Shown here: piece after piece, positions 58,621-64,000 of the stretch
Layout of the letters: every line of letters starts with the position of its first letter
How positions within the stretch are numbered: the stretch's first letter is position 1
Made by a program: the position numbers and the translations under genes
Source: Caprimulgus europaeus
Taxonomy: Eukaryota; Chordata; Aves; Caprimulgiformes; Caprimulgidae
Assembly (NCBI GenBank): GCA_907165065.1
Contig: OU015532.1
Span: 48,092,839-48,156,838, forward strand
Reading direction: 5' to 3'
DNA: 64,000 nt
Notes under the pieces: model-generated
The model's input: only the letters and a program-made list of their open reading frames with translations
Database searches by the model: none
Told to the model about the DNA's origin: nothing

Positions 58621-60315
58621 AAACACAGCACTCTGCTGCTTTATCACTATTATCATAGTAAAGCTTTATGTGCAGGCACCCAGGGTCACAAATTAAATGT
58701 CCAATGTGATCTGGCACCGGGAACATGAAGTGTAGTCGCCTACAGGGACAGGGAGCCCGACAGCTTTGCTCTGCTCGTCAGAAGGGCTGTTGCCTCCTTC
58801 AGCTCTTCAGGCAAATAGAGCATTGGCCAAAGCAAAAGGCACCAGGGTCTCCTCACGAATGCTGACCAAGAGTGAGGGCAGGGAGTAAGGGAAATTTTTT
58901 AATCCTATGCAGATGCTGAAAAGACCAATTTCTCCACTTGTAACAGTGGAACAGAAGATACAAAAATGTCTCATTTTAAATTTTTTTTCCTTTAAACTGA
59001 GGTTGAAGCAAGGTCAGCACATCTTCTCCCCTTTCAGCTTGCCTGTGTCCTCCTCGCCAGTTCAACAGAAGAAATGCCCTGAGCTTATTTCCCTCTCAGG
59101 CAACCCAGGAGCTGTCACTGCCTTTTTGACCAGACTCCAGAGAGCTTGCCAGCCGCAGCTGATGAAGTTAATCACTTCAGCATATTGATCTCATGTTTGG
59201 ACAGGGAAACATGTAGCTGGCAACCCCCCTGGCTGGTTAGCCCTCCAGCGACTGGCCCGCCTGGCTGCCACGCTCAGAGCCCTGCTTGGTGGGGGAAAAG
59301 GCTGGAGCCTCCAACTCTGCGGCTGCTGCTGTGTCCAGAGACATCATAATACAAAATAAAACAAGTTAAAAGCCATTTCCAAAGTCCCCAGCCTTGCTGC
59401 AGAGGCATGTCACTAGGAATTGCTGGTAAGCATCCAGATTTTAGAAAGTATGGCACTAAAGAAAGAAGTTTTGCTTTCAGAAAAGCAGAAAAATTTAGAT
59501 AGCAACAACTTTTCCTAAACACCTGATTCTGTCAACAAGGAGCATCCTGTGCCTTCACAGACCCAGAGCCACACTGGGAGCAGGAGGCAGGGAGAAAACA
59601 GCAGCTCCCACCTGGCACAAGCAGGCACTCCGGGTGCCTGAGGACCTGCTGGAAAACACAGAGGCAGTACAGCTGCCTCCTCAGGCACCAGCTGCCTTTT
59701 ACGTGGGATTTTGGGGTGTAAACTGGAAACTGGACTTTGGTGTGACAGGAAGCAGCCATGGTGTACAGCATGCCTGACTTGGGGAAAAAGAATGATCCAT
59801 GGGAACAACTGTAACCCGGCCAGACTGCAACACCACAGTTGTGCTTGGATGTGCGGAGCCCAAGGAGAGTAGCTCATGAGACAAGTGGAGAGACCCAAAT
59901 CCATTCTTGACACTTCTTACTGAAAAAAATTAAATAATCTTTCCCCAAGCCCTCACAAGGGCAAACTCAGTGCCCACTGGAGCCAAGCACAGACACGTCA
60001 GCTTCAGGAGGAAATGGAGGAGCGGATGAAAATATTAAAGTAGAAAATAAATCAAGTTTCCACCATGAAAGTTCTGTTTGGGTGCTCGCATGTTTAAGCA
60101 ACCTTTCTTCTCCCAGCTAGCAAGAAAAAGCGCTAAAAAGGCTCTTTCCAGAATGAAGATTTATGAAGTTTTAACAACCACAAACAAGAGCAGAAATTCT
60201 AGATGTGCTGAGCTCCAGAAGGGATGCAGGACTCACTCTGCCCCAGCATCACGAGACGAGACTGCTGGCCCTCACAGCTCTTTACTTAAAGAAAGAAAAG
60301 GCAACTTTGGGCATT
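58621..60315. other. Non-coding stretch
   Basis: No exon supported. The frame 59515-59913 (minus, 132 codons) has no domain. No repeat family recognised. Confidence 0.42.
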
Positions 60316-60330
60316 GGGGGGGGGGGGGGG
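60316..60330. repeat. G15 homopolymer
   Basis: Fifteen consecutive G residues. Such runs vary in length and are prone to sequencing error, so the exact count is uncertain. Confidence 0.95.
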
Positions 60331-61529
60331 ATGTTGGAATCCATCCAAGTCATAGCAGAGAAAGGAAAGGCCGCGAGATCTGCAGGAGACAGAGCCATAA
60401 ATCTTCATCCACCCTTTGCAGAGCTCCAACGTTAACACTGAAAATAACCGCGGCACTGGCGGGATCTCAGCGTTTGGATTGATCAAGCCTTGCAGTGTCA
60501 GAGCAGGGGAAAGCCTCAGAGAAACAAAGGGCAGAAGGATCCCAGGAGCTGAGCGCACCGACGCGGCCGCGGCGCACGGAGAACAAGCAGCGCCTGTTCC
60601 CGGCTGGGGCAGATGTGCCATAAGGATCACAGCCGGGGAAGGGAGGGCAGAGAAACCGGGCAGGCACAAAAGCACATTGAGACACGGGTCAGGCTGGGGC
60701 AGAGCTGTCAGCCTGCCCTACCCACAGCATGAAAGCTTCATCAGCCCCACATCCCTTACGCAGGTGCACGGGCCAGGACAGCGGGTCTCAGCCACAGCTT
60801 CCCTCTGGGCTGCCTGGCACTGGGCAGTGTCACCACACTGGGATGCAAACGTCACCACGGGCACTACAGTCTGGGACTCGCAGGAACCATCATCCTGCTC
60901 TACAGGAAAATAAATGCTGAGGGCTAGAGACCTGCCGGGGTACAAAACATCATCATCTCAATGCTACCAGTATGCTTTGCTTTACAAATGCCCTGGGGAT
61001 TAGAAGCCACTTTTCTTTTGTGGTTGTTTATGGGACTAGACCGTGGCTCTGCCCTCCAGCCTCCTCGCTCCCCACGTCTCAGTGGAAGCTCCAAAGCCAC
61101 ATCACTCCATACTTCCACTTTCTCATGCTGGTTAGCCAGTGAGGATTTACAGCAGCTGTAGCCATCGCTGGCTCTTGCTCCCATGTCAGAGGATCCAGTA
61201 CTCTGGGTGTTGCACCTCCTCTCCTATTTCCAGGCAGCCCCTCCAGGCAGCTTTGTCATATTCACTCCTCCCGATCATGTTATTCCAGTGAGTTTTCTGA
61301 CATGGCACGAAAAGCTGGGAACAACTTGGATTTCTCCATGATGTTCCAGTACAACCTTAGCTAAGTCCAGCCTGGCAACGTCTGGACCCCTGTCCAAAGC
61401 CATTTGCTAGGAAAGGCAGCCCTTAAGGCAAACCCTGCTGTACTCCTTCATTAAGCACTTGCCTGCAGCTCAGAGAGAGGGGGAAAAAACAACAAGCCAA
61501 CACACAAACAACAGCCCCCCACTCACCAG
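60331..61529. other. Non-coding stretch
   Basis: A small CpG-richer patch lies at about 60550-60660 ('GCACCGACGCGGCCGCGGCG' at 60555), too short to call a CpG island. The frame 60416-60913 (plus) has no domain. No repeat recognised. Confidence 0.42.
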
Positions 61530-61720
61530 TTACATGTCTGTAATGAGAAAATTGAGGGGGAAATATGCTTTAGTACCAGGCACGTTAGAAGCCTGCTCTC
61601 TGGGCTTTTTTGATTGGCAGGCTTAATTAGAGCATAATGCAATGTTCAGATATGCATTAACAATGCACGGCGCTTAGATCAAGTAGAATGAAAGGCAAGA
61701 GCAAGCAAGCCAAGGCTCAA
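61530..61720. other. Strong candidate enhancer with POU/SOX-like motif pair
   Basis: This short repeat-free block contains TTTTTTGATTGGCAGG, the TAATTA homeobox core at 61624-61629, ATGCAAT at 61637-61643 and ATATGCATTAACAATG at 61650-61665. The last string holds an ATGCAT octamer-like half-site followed at once by AACAATG, a SOX-type core. There is no coding frame across it. The cluster resembles developmental enhancers. It is not proven. Confidence 0.42.
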
Positions 61721-62279
61721 ACGAGCCAGCTCTTCTGTAGCTTACTTTGGGGTCTGTGAACTTGAACCTTGGCCTTCCCACCACCTCCAGCCCGGGCAGG
61801 TTCTGCACAAGAGGCTGGGTTCCCTCAGGCTGGGGAGCAGAGGGCACTAGACAGCACTTATTTCAACTCTACAAAGCACAACAAAGATCCTCAGTAAACA
61901 ATGGGAGGCAGCAGTTTTTCAGCTTATTCCATCAGCCAAGTTGCAGGAAAACTATGAATACATTAGCCTGCCCTTGTGGGACTGCTTTTGTGCAGTCAAA
62001 AGGACCAAGAAAGAATGAAAAAAAAATGAAAGAAAGCATGAATTGGGAAAAGAAAAAAAAAGGAGAAAGAATAGCTGCCAAGTGAACTGGGAAACTTGCT
62101 AGAATGAAAATTAAATGCAATTGCACAGGCAATTCGTTTTTCTCATGGCTTTTCTGCATCCTTGTTAATGAAGTTGGGCTATGAGAGATGTTCCTGGATG
62201 CTCCACAGCCACAGTGGCTCAGGAGCTTGTGGGGGGCGCTCAGTCCTTGCACGTACAGGTGTTAAATTTGCTCTCTAGA
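61721..62279. other. Non-coding stretch with purine-rich run
   Basis: A G/A-rich stretch occurs at about 62005-62075, which yields an artefactual Lys-rich frame on plus and a Phe-rich frame on minus. Nothing else was recognised. Confidence 0.42.
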
Positions 62280-62420
62280 ATGCACGTTGAGTGCCTGGTA
62301 ATTTAATACTCTGAATTTCTATTTTGATTTATTTATAAATGCGAATAGAGAGAGATTTTTAAAGTACTAATTAAGGAAGCAATCAAGGATGCATGTTTCA
62401 GGAGAGAAAAAGTGAAGTGT
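62280..62420. other. AT-rich candidate non-coding element
   Basis: Contains 'CTGGTAATTTAATACTC', 'TTTGATTTATTTATAAATGC' and 'AAAGTACTAATTAAGGAAGC'. Short, repeat-free and AT-rich. Weak candidate only. Confidence 0.28.
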
Positions 62421-64000
62421 GAGGCACTTGAGGTACACCTGAAATATTTGTTTCAACTACTCCCTGCAAAAAATCGTTGCTCTTATTTAAGAGGCAGCAG
62501 CTTGTTGACAAATGAAAGAGTTGAGGCAGAGTCTGATGGAGGCTTTTTCCAGAAGCATTTTCTGATTTTATCTATGGCATTTAACAGAAGAGAATCCCAA
62601 AAATGTGCTGACACTTTGCTAGAGGGAGGCTTAGATAATTAACCCCCAAAATTCCAACATCCAAAACGTTAATCCCCAACCTCCCACCTAATCCTAAAGA
62701 GTGTCTGCAACCAAATACATTAAATATCCTTTTCCCCTCACTCTAGGGTGGGATGTGTGGAGACCACCCAAGTCTCAGAGACCAAAGAGCCTGGCAGCAG
62801 CCTTGCACATCGCTCCCATCCAGCTCATCCTCCGAGCCGTTCCTCTGCCTTTGCCACAGGCAGGCCACCCGTCCAACCACGCCAAGCCATGCTCTCACCA
62901 CGCCTCCTCCTGCACAGCCAGCACCCTCCTAACACAGGTCAGGCTCAGCACTGCTGGCTGCTCAGCACACCTGAGGCCAGGTCCCCTCAAGAGAAGCTCT
63001 CCAGCTCCGGGTGTGCTGGCTCGCCTGGGGCAGGACTCAGGATCTCTCTCCATAAATCATTAGGTACCAGTCAGAGGAAAGGAAGAGGGGACAATTCCTT
63101 GATGTATATCCCAAGCTGAAACAGGTGCTCTCCTTGGCATGGAACACAAAGGATGAAGCTTAAACTATGTATTTCTCCAGAGCATTTCTGTCTGTCAGCA
63201 TCACAGACCCACAGTCTGGCTCTCCTAAGTCACCCTCCAGGCAGAGTCAGTTCTCACACGTGACAGGGGAAGCCGAGGCCCCGAACCAGAAGGGTGTTTG
63301 CTGTGACAGCAGTTGCCCGATGACTCTGAAGCTGGGAGATGCAATGCTCAGACTGATGCTCTTTCCCAAATCCCACCCCTCACAGGCACCACCCTTGACC
63401 AACTCCCTCTTGTTCACAAACCAAAGAGTGGGAAGAATGCAGGAGGTCCTCTCTGTGCTTCTGCCCAGCCACCCACCCCATGTATGAGCTAGACAACTGG
63501 GTTTTGACATCAAGTTGGTGCTATTTTTGCTTTCTCCTGACACCACCCTCCACCACAGCTCACCAGGGACAAGAGACAGCTCCACCAAACCAGTGCTGTC
63601 TGGCACTCCAGCTCTGACCTCCACTCCCTACTGGAAACAAAGAAGGGGTGGAGATATCCTACCTTCTAGTCCAGCAACACGTCACTCCATTTACCAGGCC
63701 GCCACAAAACAAAACAAAACCAAATCCTGCTTCAGACATTTCCAGTGCACAGAGGGGAATAAACCACCCCTGCTCCTCACCTTCCTTTCTCACCTTTAAG
63801 CCTTGTGATGCTTGTGAAGTGCCAATCACCAGGCTTCCTGCAGCCTCCTCTTTGGGCAGCAATTACCTCTGGAGCAATCAGCTCCTGATATAGCAACCAT
63901 AAACAGCTGTGAGAGATAACAATCAAAAGCAACAGGTTCACACAGGTGCCCCAAGTCACCAAGCAAGGAGACAGTAAACTCCTAACACGTGGCATGCCAG
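62421..64000. other. Non-coding stretch to the window end
   Basis: Frames of about 100-125 codons at 62701-63119 and 63247-63624 overlap on both strands without domains. A short AAAAC run lies at about 63703-63720. No exon or repeat family recognised. Confidence 0.42.

Noticed and set aside
60550-60660. Second CpG-island promoter
   Set aside because: The CpG-rich patch is only about 100 bases long, with no associated exon.
1-64000. CRISPR arrays, bacterial operons, rRNA or tRNA genes
   Set aside because: No regularly spaced direct repeats with unique spacers, no cloverleaf-like sequence with A and B boxes, and no rRNA sequence was recognised. The window is vertebrate DNA.

Overview
This window looks like bird genomic DNA. 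The main evidence is at least thirteen fragments of CR1-type LINEs, several ending in the ATTCTGTG-like 3' tail typical of avian CR1, plus solo LTRs of two types that I recognise from bird endogenous retroviruses. No bacterial-style gene, rRNA, tRNA or CRISPR array was seen. The species cannot be named from this sequence.

Only one gene can be supported, and only by its first coding exon. A CpG island at about 1440-2750 contains, on the minus strand, an ATG at 2150 that opens a short signal-peptide exon (MWLLWLLLGSA plus one base). It ends in a strong GTGAGT splice donor at 2116-2111. The gene therefore runs leftward out of the window, with 1-2116 as the start of its intron 1. A short signal-peptide exon with a phase-1 donor is typical of cell-surface or secreted proteins, notably immunoglobulin-superfamily receptors. 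The exact gene cannot be named without its downstream exons.

The remaining ~61 kb (about 2.8-64 kb) holds no convincing exon. It may be the 5' intergenic region of that gene, a long intron of an unseen neighbour, or both. Dispersed repeats include CR1 fragments on both strands; one LTR near 12 kb (plus); two related LTRs near 44-45 kb (both minus, in tandem); a different LTR near 34 kb (plus); and a much older CR1/L3-like remnant near 36-36.9 kb. Simple and tandem repeats include (TA)19 at 18.05 kb, a 65-bp duplication at 20.8 kb, a 21-26-bp minisatellite at 30.75 kb, an AT-rich minisatellite at 47.3 kb, a 99-bp duplication at 57.9 kb and a G15 run at 60.3 kb.

Between the repeats are AT-rich, repeat-free blocks with dense homeobox, POU and SOX-like motifs (near 3.2-3.7, 5.0-6.1, 8.2-8.5, 9.65-9.85, 11.5-11.8, 25.0-25.3, 28.8-29.3, 32.4-32.7, 41.5-41.7, 43.2-43.6, 52.8-53.0, 58.3-58.6, 61.5-61.7 and 62.3 kb). 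They resemble conserved non-coding enhancers of a developmental gene, but conservation cannot be tested from one sequence. I did not find an undescribed coding system. The most useful leads are the signal-peptide exon and its promoter, the candidate enhancer blocks, and the old LINE remnant.
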